This document shows positions 56,264-64,000 of a stretch of DNA of 64,000 nucleotides, piece by piece; position 1 is the first letter of the stretch, and every line of letters begins with the position of its first letter. The translations under genes were made by a program, and so were the position numbers. Under the pieces are notes generated by a model. The model had not been told where the DNA came from. It did no database searches and worked only from the letters and a program-made list of their open reading frames with translations. This DNA comes from Burkholderia cepacia (GTDB lineage Bacteria; Pseudomonadota; Gammaproteobacteria; Burkholderiales; Burkholderiaceae): NCBI RefSeq assembly GCF_029962485.1, contig NZ_CP073637.1:2852001-2916000 (forward strand), given 5' to 3'.

Positions 56264-57661
56264 TCACGACGACGTGCGGGCCAGCTCTTCCCCTTCGCGC
56301 GGCTGCGCTGCCGCACGTGAAAGCCGCGGGATATGCCGTCGCACGACGAGCAGCGCGACGCAGACAACGCCCATCGCGATCGCCAGCATCGTCAGATAGG
56401 CCGTGGCGCCGCCCGTCGTGATCACGATCGCGCCCGCGAACGCGCTGAGGATCGCGCCGAGCCGGCCGAACGCGAGCGCGCTCGCGGTGCCCGTCGCGCG
56501 CACGGCGGTCGGATAGATGTACGCGCAGAGCGCATACATCGTCGACTGCACCGCGTTGACGAACAGCCCGTGCAGGCCGAGCCCGACGATCAGCCAGCCC
56601 GTGTGGCGGCTCGCATCGACGCCCATCAGCCACACCGCACTCACCGCACCGCCGATGCTGCATAGCGCGAGCGGCCAGCGCGACCCGGCATGCGCGATCG
56701 CCCATGCGCACAGCAGCGCGCCGATCACGCCGCCGAGGTTGTACGCGGTAAGCCCCGCCCCCGCGACCGACACGCTCAACCCGCTCGCCGCGAGCATCGT
56801 CGGCAGCCAGCTGAACGCCGCATACACGGCCAGCAGGCACATGAAGAACGCGCACCACAGCGCGATCGTGTCGCGCGCCTGACCGCGCTCGAACAGCGCG
56901 CCGAAGCCGCCGCGGCCACCTGCCGCGCGTGCATCCTTCATGTCGGTAAATGCCGTGCCCGGCGCGACGGGCCGCTCCATCCGCGCGAGCAGCGCGCCGA
57001 GTTCCGGCCAGCGCGCGGGACGCCGCGCGAGATAGCGCGGCGATTCCGGCAGCGCGCGCACGAGCAAGAAGCCGAGCACGAGCGGCAGCGCGCCGCCCGC
57101 GAAGAAGAGCCCGCGCCAGCCGTAACGCGGCAGCACCTCGTGCGCGAACAGGCCGGCCAGCATCCCGCCGAGCGGCACGCAGACGATCGTCGCCGTCACC
57201 ATCATCGTGCGGCGCCGGGCCGGCGTGTATTCGGCCGTCATCGTCGTGGCCGTCGGCAGCGCGCCGCCGATCCCGAGCCCCGCGAAAAAGCGCAGTATCG
57301 CGATTGCCGCGACGTCGGGCGCGAAGCCGATCCCGCAGGTCGCGATACCGAACAGGAACACGCTGCCGATCACGGCCTGGCGGCGGCCGAAGCGGTCCGC
57401 GACGATTCCCGCGCACGCGCTGCCGATGCCCATGCCGATCAGACCGGCCGCGACGGCCGGCGCGAACGCGCCGCGCGTGATGCCCCATTCGCGGATCAGC
57501 ACCGGAATCGCGAAACCGATCAACTGGCCGTCGAAGCCGTCGAGCACGATCGCGAGCGCGGCGAGCAGCACCACATAGCGCTGCATCGTCGTGAACGGCC
57601 CGTCGTCGAGCGTCGTGCCGATGTCGACCGACGGCGGCGGCACTCCGTCACGCGTGCTCAT
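56264..57661 (-). CDS. MFS transporter, aromatic acid:H+ symporter (AAHS) type
   Basis: 465 residues, 12 predicted helices. IVLDGFDGQLIGFAIPVL carries the DGxD motif of AAHS transporters (PcaK, BenK), followed by GIVADRFGRRQAVIG (motif A) and RFFAGLGIGGALPTATTM. GGGAGG precedes the ATG at 57661. The upstream operon encodes enzymes for an aromatic 2-oxo acid, so uptake of mandelate, benzoylformate or a similar aromatic acid is the inferred role. A 27-residue leader ORF ends overlapping this start. Confidence 0.88.
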   Translation of the reverse strand: MSTRDGVPPPSVDIGTTLDDGPFTTMQRYVVLLAALAIVLDGFDGQLIGFAIPVLIREWGITRGAFAPAVAAGLIGMGIGSACAGIVADRFGRRQAVIGSVFLFGIATCGIGFAPDVAAIAILRFFAGLGIGGALPTATTMTAEYTPARRRTMMVTATIVCVPLGGMLAGLFAHEVLPRYGWRGLFFAGGALPLVLGFLLVRALPESPRYLARRPARWPELGALLARMERPVAPGTAFTDMKDARAAGGRGGFGALFERGQARDTIALWCAFFMCLLAVYAAFSWLPTMLAASGLSVSVAGAGLTAYNLGGVIGALLCAWAIAHAGSRWPLALCSIGGAVSAVWLMGVDASRHTGWLIVGLGLHGLFVNAVQSTMYALCAYIYPTAVRATGTASALAFGRLGAILSAFAGAIVITTGGATAYLTMLAIAMGVVCVALLVVRRHIPRLSRAAAQPREGEELARTSS

Positions 57662-57741
57662 GCGGCCTCCCGTGCGCCGCGCGGCGGCGGCAACGTGCGC
57701 GAACCGCGCGCGGCAAGACAACGGCATTCGATGGCTTTCAT
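57658..57741 (-). CDS. 27-residue leader ORF upstream of the AAHS transporter
   Basis: Starts at ATG 57741, with GGAGA five bases upstream, and ends with TGA overlapping the transporter's ATG (ATGA). The peptide begins MKAIECRCLAARG (CxC) and continues with RTLPPPRG. A proline run in a coupled leader suggests ribosome-pausing control. Function unproven. Confidence 0.5.
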   Translation of the reverse strand: MKAIECRCLAARGSRTLPPPRGAREAA

Positions 57742-57919
57742 GGCGTCTCCAGTTGTCCGGGCTGGTGCGCAAGCGCGTGCCCGGATCGCTTGATGCGCGG
57801 CCGCCGGCGTCGATGCGCCGGTGCCCGCACGGTGTCCCATCCGTGACAATCCGGCGCCATCGCCCGTCCGTCGTGCGCGCGTCTCGTCATGCGGCGCCAG
57901 CCGGCCGCCGGCCTGATGC

Positions 57920-58864
57920 TCAGTCCTTCCGCGCGTCGATCAGCCGGACGAGCGCGAGCATCGTCTCGGTATGCGGCACCGCGACGCCCGTTTCGCGCGC
58001 GGCTGCGACGACCTTGCCGCTGATCGCGTCGATTTCCGTGCGGCGACCCGCGAGCACGTCCTGCAGCATCGACGGACGATGGCCGCGATGTTCGCGGATC
58101 GCATGTTCGACGTTGCGCGCAATGCGTTCTTCATCGACCGCGATGCCCTTCGCACGGGCGACGGCAGCCGTCTCGGCAGCAATCGCGAGCGCGAGCCGCG
58201 GCCCGTCGTGATGATTGCCGAGCTGGTCGACCGCGCAGCCCGTCACCGCGCACAGCGTGTTGAGCGCCGCGTTGAACGCGACCTTTTCCCATATCGCGGC
58301 CCACACGTCGGCATCGAGCGTGCACGCGAGCCCCGCGTGCGACAGCGCGTCGGCCACGGCCGTCGCGAACGGGCGCGCCGCGCCGTCGGCCGTCATCATG
58401 CGGATCGTGCCCGCACCGTGCGAGCGCACGTGCGCAGGCCCGGCCGCATCGGCCGGCCACGTCGTCACGCCGACCAGGATGCGCTCGAGCGGCACGAACG
58501 CATTCAGCGCCTCGACATTGCCGAGCCCGTTCTGCAGCGTCAGCACGCAGGTGTTCGGTGACAGCAGCGCACGCACGCCGTCGAGCGCGTTACGCGTATG
58601 CAGCGACTTCGTGAAAACGATCAGCAGGTCGAACGGTGTGTCGGGCAAGGCAAGCGCATCTGAATTCGCCACTTCCGGCCGCACGGCCTGCAATGTGCGG
58701 ATGCGCCGTTCGCCGCGGTCGTCGTCGATGCGCAGCCCGTCGCGGCGGATCGCGTCGAGATGCGCGTCGTTCACGTCGATCAGCGTGACGGCTTCGCCGC
58801 TTTCGGCCAGTAGCCCGCCGAACAGCGAGCCCATCGCGCCCGCTCCCAGAATCGCGATCCTCAT
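57920..58864 (-). CDS. ketopantoate-reductase-family dehydrogenase, possible D-mandelate dehydrogenase
   Basis: 314 residues. Rossmann motif LGAGAMGSLFGGLLAESG, VFTKSLHT, TLQNGLGNVEAL, a conserved Lys in AAIWEKVAFNAALNTLCAV and PSMLQDVLAGRRTEIDAISG place it in the PanE/ApbA family. It starts 14 bases after the aldehyde dehydrogenase stop, in an operon with benzoylformate decarboxylase. Some D-mandelate dehydrogenases (enterococcal D-ManDH2) belong to this family, so oxidation of an aromatic 2-hydroxy acid is a plausible role. A second PanE is encoded at 16291-17337, which weakens a pantothenate role here. Confidence 0.8.
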   Translation of the reverse strand: MRIAILGAGAMGSLFGGLLAESGEAVTLIDVNDAHLDAIRRDGLRIDDDRGERRIRTLQAVRPEVANSDALALPDTPFDLLIVFTKSLHTRNALDGVRALLSPNTCVLTLQNGLGNVEALNAFVPLERILVGVTTWPADAAGPAHVRSHGAGTIRMMTADGAARPFATAVADALSHAGLACTLDADVWAAIWEKVAFNAALNTLCAVTGCAVDQLGNHHDGPRLALAIAAETAAVARAKGIAVDEERIARNVEHAIREHRGHRPSMLQDVLAGRRTEIDAISGKVVAAARETGVAVPHTETMLALVRLIDARKD

Positions 58865-58878
58865 CGTCGATGGCCTCG

Positions 58879-60330
58879 TCAGAACGGGTAGTGGCGCGGT
58901 GCGGTCTGCACGGTGATCCAGCGCAAGTCCGTGAACGCAGCGATGCCGGCCTTTCCGCCGAAGTGGCCGAAGCCGCTGTCCTTCACGCCGCCGAACGGCA
59001 TCTGCGCCTCGTCGTGCACGGTGGGGCCATTCACGTGGCAGATGCCCGATTCGACGCGCGACGCGACGCGCAGCGCACGCGCGACGTCACGGCTGAACAC
59101 GGCCGACGACAGCCCGAACGCGTTGTCGTTCGCGCAGCGGATCGCGGCTTCTTCGCCGTCGACGCGTACGATGCCCTTCACCGGGCCGAACGATTCTTCC
59201 GCGTAAATGCGCATCGCAGGCGTCACATGGTCGAGCAGCGTCGCCGGAAACAGCGTGCTGTCGGCCTTGCCGCCGCACAGCAGCGTTGCGCCGTGCGCGA
59301 GTGCATCGTCGATCAACGCGTTGCAGCGATCGACGGCTTTCATGTCGATCAGCGAACCGAGCACGACGGGCCCGTTGCGCGGGTCGCCGAGCGGCAGCGA
59401 CGCGGCCTTGTCGGCGAGCTTCGCGGCGAATGCATCGGCAATCGATGCGTCGACAATGATGCGCTCGGTCGACATGCAGATCTGCCCGGAATTCGCGAAT
59501 GCGCCGAACGCGGCGGCCGCGACGGCCGCGTCGAGATCGGCATCGTCGAGCACGACGAACGGCGCCTTGCCGCCGAGCTCCAGCACCGACGGTTTCAGGT
59601 GGCGCGCGCAGGCCTCCGCGACGATCCGGCCGACCCGCGTCGAGCCCGTGAAATTCGCGCGGCGCACGGCCGGATGCGCGATCAGCGCATCGACGACGGC
59701 GCCCGCATCCTCCGGCGCATTCGTCACGAAGTTGACGACGCCCGGCGGCAGCCCGGCCTCCTGCAGCGCCTCGACGATCAGCCCGTGCGTGACCGGGCAC
59801 AGCTCCGAGCCCTTCAGCACGACCGTGTTGCCGCACGCGAGCGGCAGCGCGAGCGCGCGTGTCGCGAGGATCACCGGCGCATTCCACGGCGCGATGCCGA
59901 GCACGACGCCGGCCGGCTGCCGCACGCCCATCGCGAGCGAGCCCGGCACGTCCGACGGAATCAGTTCGCCGCCGACCTGCGTGGTCAGCGACGCGGCCTC
60001 GACGAGCCCGCTCGCGGCGAGGTGCACGTTGAAGCCTGCCCATAGCGCCGACGCGCCCGTCTCGGCCGCCATCGCCGCGACGAACTGCTCGTGTTTCGCT
60101 TCGACCGCGGCGGCCGCCTTCAGCAGCAGCGCGCGGCGCGCGCCGGGACCGAGCGCGGCCCATTCGGGGAACGCACGGGCGGCCGCATCGGCTGCGGCGC
60201 GCGCATCGTCGACGGTACACGCGGGCGCTTCGGACGCAATTTCGCCGTCGAGCGGGTTACGGCGCACGAAGGTCGCGCCGCTGGACGAATGGCGGCGTTC
60301 GCCGCCGATCAGCATCGATACGGTTTGCAT
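58879..60330 (-). CDS. aldehyde dehydrogenase, benzaldehyde/vanillin type
   Basis: NAD(P)-dependent, 483 residues; CCGGAGA before ATG 60330. Motifs: GIAPWNAPVILATRALALPLACGNTVVLKGSE, FTGSTRVGRIVAEAC, the catalytic Glu in LELGGKAPF, and the catalytic Cys in FANSGQICMSTERI. It resembles aromatic aldehyde dehydrogenases. It lies 29 bp after benzoylformate decarboxylase, so benzaldehyde is the expected substrate. Confidence 0.88.
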   Translation of the reverse strand: MQTVSMLIGGERRHSSSGATFVRRNPLDGEIASEAPACTVDDARAAADAAARAFPEWAALGPGARRALLLKAAAAVEAKHEQFVAAMAAETGASALWAGFNVHLAASGLVEAASLTTQVGGELIPSDVPGSLAMGVRQPAGVVLGIAPWNAPVILATRALALPLACGNTVVLKGSELCPVTHGLIVEALQEAGLPPGVVNFVTNAPEDAGAVVDALIAHPAVRRANFTGSTRVGRIVAEACARHLKPSVLELGGKAPFVVLDDADLDAAVAAAAFGAFANSGQICMSTERIIVDASIADAFAAKLADKAASLPLGDPRNGPVVLGSLIDMKAVDRCNALIDDALAHGATLLCGGKADSTLFPATLLDHVTPAMRIYAEESFGPVKGIVRVDGEEAAIRCANDNAFGLSSAVFSRDVARALRVASRVESGICHVNGPTVHDEAQMPFGGVKDSGFGHFGGKAGIAAFTDLRWITVQTAPRHYPF

Positions 60331-60359
60331 GGATTCTCCGGAAAGACGCGCACCGCGCG

Positions 60360-61967
60360 TCAGGCAATCTCGACTTCGACGACGACCGGCGTCGCGGCAT
60401 GCAGCGCGTCGGTCAGTGTGTCGCGCAGGCGCGCCGCATCGGCAACGCGTACACCGTGGCAGCCCATCCCCTGCGCCAGCGCGACGAAATCGAGGTCGGG
60501 CAGATCGGTGCCCTGCACGGGGTCGTCGGGGCCGAAGCCGAACACGGGCGCGAAATCCTGCAGCGCCGCGTAGCGCCGGTTGTTCAGGATCACGAAAGTA
60601 AGCGGCAGCTTCAGCTGCGCCGCGCTCCACAGTGCCTGGATCGAATACAGGCTCGAGCCGTCGCCGATCAGCGCGATCACGCGCCGCTCAGGGTGCGCAA
60701 GCGCGACGCCGACGGCGGCCGGCATTCCGTAGCCGAGCCCGCCGCTGTCCATCGTGTAGAACGTGCCGCTGCGCGTGAACGGCAGGTGTTCCTGCATCAC
60801 CGGCCGCGCGCTCGGCGCCTCCTCGACGACGATGTCGTGCGCATCGCGCACGTCGGCAAGCGTCTGCAGCGCAAATGCGACCGACATGCGCTCACCGGCG
60901 GCCGGCGCGTCGACGCGTGCACGCGGTGCGCGCGGCGCGGGCATCGGCCGCTCGGGCGGCGCCGGGCGCGCCAGCAGGTCGCGCGCGGCAAGCCTCAGGT
61001 TACCGACGACCGCGTCGCCGGACGGTGTCCACGCGGCGATGCCCGGATCGTCGACGAGCTGCACCAGCGTCGCGCCCGGCGGCACGTGCGGGCCGAAGCC
61101 TTCGATGTGATAGGTGAACGCGGGCGCACCGTACGCGAACACGAGGTCGTGCCCGTCGAGCCGCGCGACGATCTTCTCGCGGATAGCGGGCAGGAATCCC
61201 GCGAACAGCGGATGATCCTCGGGGAAACTGCAGCGCCCCGACATCGGCGCGACGTACACGCGCGCACGGTGCCGCTCGGCGAGCCGCACGACGTCGTCCC
61301 ACGCGCCCGCGCGATCGACGGCCGCGCCGACCACGAACGCGGGACGCCGGGCGGCGTCGAGCGCGTCGCCAAGCCGCGTGAGCGCATCGGGATCGGGCCG
61401 CACGACGCTGCTGACCTCGCGGCGCGGCAACAGTTCGGCCGGCTGATCCCAATCGTCGACCGGTATCGACACGAACACGGGGCCGCGCGGCTCCTGCATC
61501 GCGATGTAATACGCCCGCGCGATCGCGGCCGGCACGTCCTGCGCGCGCGCCGGTTCGATGCTCCATTTCACGTACGGCTTCGGCAGCTCGGCAGCCTGCG
61601 TCGCGCCGAGGAACGGATCGAACGGCAAAATCGCCCGCGCCTGCTGGCCCGCGGTGACGATCAGCGGCGTGCGGTTCTTGAATGCGGTGAAGAGATTGCC
61701 CATCGCATTGCCGACACCCGCCGCCGAATGCAGATTGACGACCGCCGCGTTGCCGGTGGCCTGCGCATGGCCGTCGGCCATCCCGACCACGACGGCCTCC
61801 TGCAGGCCGAGCACGTAACGAAAATCGTCCGGGAAATCGCGGAACATCGGCAGCTCGGTCGAGCCGGGATTGCCGAATACGCGGTCGATGCCGAACTGGC
61901 GGAACAGGTCGATCACGGCGTCACGAACGGTGACCGGTGCGGCGGATGGGGGCGGGTGGCCGGACAT
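60360..61967 (-). CDS. mdlC: benzoylformate decarboxylase
   Basis: ThDP-dependent decarboxylation of benzoylformate to benzaldehyde. 535 residues from ATG 61967, with GAGGAG upstream. VFGNPGSTELPMFRDFP, GLQEAVVVGMADG (the ThDP Glu), NLHSAAGVGNAMG (active-site His), YGAPAFTYHIEG (second His) and the ThDP/Mg motif GDGSSLYSIQALWSAAQLKLPLTFVILNN follow P. putida MdlC closely. First gene of the operon, divergent from a LysR gene. Confidence 0.92.
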   Translation of the reverse strand: MSGHPPPSAAPVTVRDAVIDLFRQFGIDRVFGNPGSTELPMFRDFPDDFRYVLGLQEAVVVGMADGHAQATGNAAVVNLHSAAGVGNAMGNLFTAFKNRTPLIVTAGQQARAILPFDPFLGATQAAELPKPYVKWSIEPARAQDVPAAIARAYYIAMQEPRGPVFVSIPVDDWDQPAELLPRREVSSVVRPDPDALTRLGDALDAARRPAFVVGAAVDRAGAWDDVVRLAERHRARVYVAPMSGRCSFPEDHPLFAGFLPAIREKIVARLDGHDLVFAYGAPAFTYHIEGFGPHVPPGATLVQLVDDPGIAAWTPSGDAVVGNLRLAARDLLARPAPPERPMPAPRAPRARVDAPAAGERMSVAFALQTLADVRDAHDIVVEEAPSARPVMQEHLPFTRSGTFYTMDSGGLGYGMPAAVGVALAHPERRVIALIGDGSSLYSIQALWSAAQLKLPLTFVILNNRRYAALQDFAPVFGFGPDDPVQGTDLPDLDFVALAQGMGCHGVRVADAARLRDTLTDALHAATPVVVEVEIA

Positions 61968-62001
61968 GCTCGGGTGTCTCCTCGATGGCTTGGCGATTTC
62001 C

Positions 62002-62056
62002 ACAGTATCGAAGCGCAAGCCATTCTCTGATACTGTATTTTTTGCGATAAGCCATT
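62002..62056. promoter_or_regulatory. candidate LysR operator region between mdlC and lysR-type gene
   Basis: ACAGTATC (62002-62009) and GATACTGT (62029-62036) are perfect inverted arms. AAGCCATT is directly repeated at 62017-62024 and 62049-62056. All lie in the 99-bp divergent gap. Confidence 0.55.
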
Positions 62057-62066
62057 ACATTCCGGC

Positions 62067-62978
62067 ATGACTTTCGATCTCCGACAATTGCGCGCCTTCA
62101 CGACGATCGTCGCGTGCGGCAGCCTCGGCCGCGCCGCCGACGCGCTGCATGTGACGCAGCCAGCGCTGAGCCGGATCCTGAAGCGGCTCGAGGATCAGGT
62201 CGGCGCGCCCTTGTTCGAGCGCCACTCGAAAGGCGTGCAGCTCACCGCGTTCGGCGAGGCGCTGCTGCCGCACGCGACGCTGCTGCAGCACGAGGCCGAG
62301 CACGCGCGCGAGGAACTCGACGCGATGCGCGGGTTCGCGAAGGGCACGATCAAGGTCGGCACGGTGGGCAGCATCGCGAGCCTCGTGCTGCCGGTCGCGG
62401 TCGGCCGCGTGCTCGACCGCTGGCCGAACCTGCGCGTCGAGATCATCGAAGGCGTGTGGGACCGGCTCGCGGAAGGGCTGAACAAGCACGAGATCGATCT
62501 CGCGTTGTCCGCGCACGGACCCGACACCGACGAGATCGTCGCGATTCCCGAGTGCCGCTGGGAAGATCGCAGTCATATCGTTGCGGCGCCGCAGCATCCG
62601 CTGCGCGCGCTCGGCCGCGCGCCGACGCTCGCCGATACGCTGCACGCGCGCTGGGCGATTCCGCCGCGCGGCACCGCGCCGTTCGACCACATGCGCGCGA
62701 CCTTCGACGCGCACGGGCTCGCGCTGCCCGACATCGCGGTCGAGACGCGTTCGGTCACGACGCTGAAGAGCCTCGTCGCGCATGCCGGCTTCCTGAGCTG
62801 GATGGCCGAGCCGATGTATGGCGCCGAGCAGCGCGCCGGCACGATCGACACGTTGCCCGTGCGCGAGGTCGTCGCGGTGCGCACGCTCACCGCGTTCCGG
62901 CGCCGCCACGGGATCCTGCCCGGGCCGGCCGGCAAGCTGCTCGAGGAACTCGTCGCGTTGACGCGCGAGGGGCGCTGA
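62067..62978 (+). CDS. LysR-family transcriptional regulator
   Basis: 303 residues. HTH FDLRQLRAFTTIVACGSLGRAADALHVTQPALSRILKRLEDQVG at the N-terminus, then a type 2 periplasmic-binding fold (GTIKVGTVGSIASLVLPVAVGRVLDRWPNLRVEIIEG). It is divergent from mdlC with repeats between, so it most likely controls the aromatic-acid operon. Ligand unknown. Confidence 0.92.
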   Translation: MTFDLRQLRAFTTIVACGSLGRAADALHVTQPALSRILKRLEDQVGAPLFERHSKGVQLTAFGEALLPHATLLQHEAEHAREELDAMRGFAKGTIKVGTVGSIASLVLPVAVGRVLDRWPNLRVEIIEGVWDRLAEGLNKHEIDLALSAHGPDTDEIVAIPECRWEDRSHIVAAPQHPLRALGRAPTLADTLHARWAIPPRGTAPFDHMRATFDAHGLALPDIAVETRSVTTLKSLVAHAGFLSWMAEPMYGAEQRAGTIDTLPVREVVAVRTLTAFRRRHGILPGPAGKLLEELVALTREGR

Positions 62979-63010
62979 CGGCGCTACCCGGCCGGCGCCT
63001 CATCCATCCC

Positions 63011-63055
63011 TTCCCGCCCTTCCCGCCCTTCCCGCCCATCTAGCCCATCTAGCCC
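63011..63055 (+). repeat. short direct repeats after the LysR gene
   Basis: TTCCCGCCC occurs about three times in tandem from 63011, followed by a repeated TCTAGCCC. It is a simple sequence in a non-coding gap with no obvious function. Confidence 0.7.
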
Positions 63056-63123
63056 TTCCGGCCTTCCCGTCCGCCGCAGCGCACCATCGAAATGCCGTTT
63101 CCCCGCCTTGACTTTCGCTCGCC

Positions 63124-63168
63124 CGAATACGATCATTCGCTCACACAAAGAGCAAATGATCGTATTCG
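63124..63168. promoter_or_regulatory. long perfect inverted repeat upstream of the polyol dehydrogenase gene
   Basis: CGAATACGATCATT (63124-63137) and AATGATCGTATTCG (63155-63168) are exact reverse complements; GCTC/GAGC inside extend the pairing. A TTGACT -35-like box is at 63108-63113, so the left arm overlaps the expected -10. It is a candidate repressor operator. Confidence 0.65.
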
Positions 63169-63201
63169 ACTGGAAAGACTGGCACGAACAGGAGACACCG
63201 G

Positions 63202-64000
63202 ATGAGCGCATCGCCCTCCGCCCGCGCGCCCGTGCTGCTGCACATCGGCGCGGGCTCGTTTCACCGCGCGCACCAGGCGTGGTATCTGCATCGCGTGAAC
63301 GCGGCCGTGCCGGCCGACGAACGCTGGTCGCTGACCGTCGGCAACATCCGCGACGACATGCGCGCGACGATGGATGCGCTCACTGCGCAGCACGGCGCCT
63401 ACACGCTCGAAACCGTCACGCCGCAAGGCGAGCGCGCGTACGAGACGATCCGCGCGATCACGCGCGTGCTGCCGTGGTCGATCGACCTCGCCGCGCTGAT
63501 CGACGCAGGCGCCGATCCGGCGTGCCGGATCGTGTCGTTCACCGTCACCGAAGGCGGCTACTACCTCGACGAACACAACCGGCTCGACATCGCGAACGCC
63601 GATCTCGCCGCCGACCTGCAGGGCGCGCGCACGACGCTGTACGGCGCGCTCGCGGCGCTGCTCGCCGAACGCATGACGCGCGGCGCGGGCCCGCTCACGC
63701 TGCAGAGCTGCGACAACCTGCGCAACAACGGCGCGCGCTTTCGCGCCGGGATGCGCGAATTCCTCGAACGGCGCGGTGAAACCGCCCTCCTCGCGTGGTT
63801 CGACGCGAACGTCGCGACGCCGAGCGCGATGGTCGACCGCATCACGCCGCGCCCGACCGCCGACGTGCGCGAGCGCGTACTCGCGGCCACCGGTATCGAC
63901 GACGCGTGCCCGGTGATGGGCGAATCGTTCATCCAGTGGGTGATCGAGGACCGCTTCGCGGCCGGCCGGCCGCGCTGGGAGCTGGCCGGCGCCGAACTCG
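63202..64000 (+). CDS. mannitol/D-arabinitol dehydrogenase family protein (3' end outside window)
   Basis: The first 266 codons of a long-chain polyol dehydrogenase. AGGAGA lies eight bases before ATG. The N-terminus LLHIGAGSFHRAHQAWYLHRV is the NAD-binding GxGxxHRAH signature; LETVTPQGERAYE, SFTVTEGGYYLDE and LQSCDNLRNNG are family motifs. It best resembles D-arabinitol 4-dehydrogenase (DalD), converting D-arabinitol to D-xylulose; mannitol 2-dehydrogenase is the alternative. Transport and kinase genes would be expected to the right. Confidence 0.88.
   Translation, partial: MSASPSARAPVLLHIGAGSFHRAHQAWYLHRVNAAVPADERWSLTVGNIRDDMRATMDALTAQHGAYTLETVTPQGERAYETIRAITRVLPWSIDLAALIDAGADPACRIVSFTVTEGGYYLDEHNRLDIANADLAADLQGARTTLYGALAALLAERMTRGAGPLTLQSCDNLRNNGARFRAGMREFLERRGETALLAWFDANVATPSAMVDRITPRPTADVRERVLAATGIDDACPVMGESFIQWVIEDRFAAGRPRWELAGAEL

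Overview
The window is a high-GC, gene-dense chromosomal segment with about 60 protein genes and no rRNA, tRNA, insertion sequence, prophage or CRISPR array that I could see. Gene content and protein sequences point to the genus Burkholderia, most likely the B. cepacia complex and its main chromosome. Clues are the lpxK-trm112-kdsB-adk block, the kynR/kynB-kynU-kynA island, the rpsT/DUF3579/argF/murB order, EF-G outside the str operon, and many core housekeeping genes. The species is an inference.

Layout. 1-6.6 kb: icd (cut by the left edge), rluE, a small Ala/Lys/His-rich exported protein, a DUF192 protein, an EF-G gene and a NiCoT-type nickel/cobalt permease. 6.8-8.7 kb: a very repetitive Gly/His-rich exported protein, the oddest gene here. 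8.7-20 kb: accessory metabolism and regulation: aldo/keto reductase, GntR regulator, unusually ordered CaiB-family protein, DUF2917 protein, MdtD-like exporter, degenerate EAL protein, methyltransferase, PanE with an Mpo1-like protein, Crp/Fnr regulator and ChrA. 20-49 kb: mostly core functions: sodB, xseA, lipid A/KDO genes (lpxK, kdsB), adk, a short-chain dehydrogenase behind a tandem hairpin repeat, sirB1-like gene, murJ, rpsT, argF, murB, yajQ, plsY, ybaK, acyl-CoA synthetase, xerD, ogt, queG, tsaE, amiC, eamA, pirin, cnoX, tcdA, pdxH, cfa, a DUF72 gene and msrA.

49.8-52.7 kb carries a methanethiol oxidase (SBP56) gene overlapping a membrane-protein gene, then a flavin reductase. 52.7-56.2 kb is a complete tryptophan-to-anthranilate module: an Lrp-type regulator divergent from kynB, kynU and kynA. 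56.3-63.0 kb looks like an aromatic 2-oxo-acid (mandelate/benzoylformate) module. It has a benzoylformate decarboxylase, an aldehyde dehydrogenase and a ketopantoate-reductase-family dehydrogenase in one tight operon, then an aromatic-acid MFS transporter preceded by a short leader ORF, and a divergent LysR regulator. The window ends inside a polyol dehydrogenase (DalD/MtlK family) preceded by a long perfect inverted repeat.

The most novel candidates are the Gly/His repeat protein beside a nickel permease, the mandelate-like operon using a KPR-family dehydrogenase, the tandem hairpins at 25.84-25.94 kb, and three short upstream ORFs whose stop codons overlap the next gene's start. No computation was run; similarity statements come from recognising family motifs and remembered homologues.
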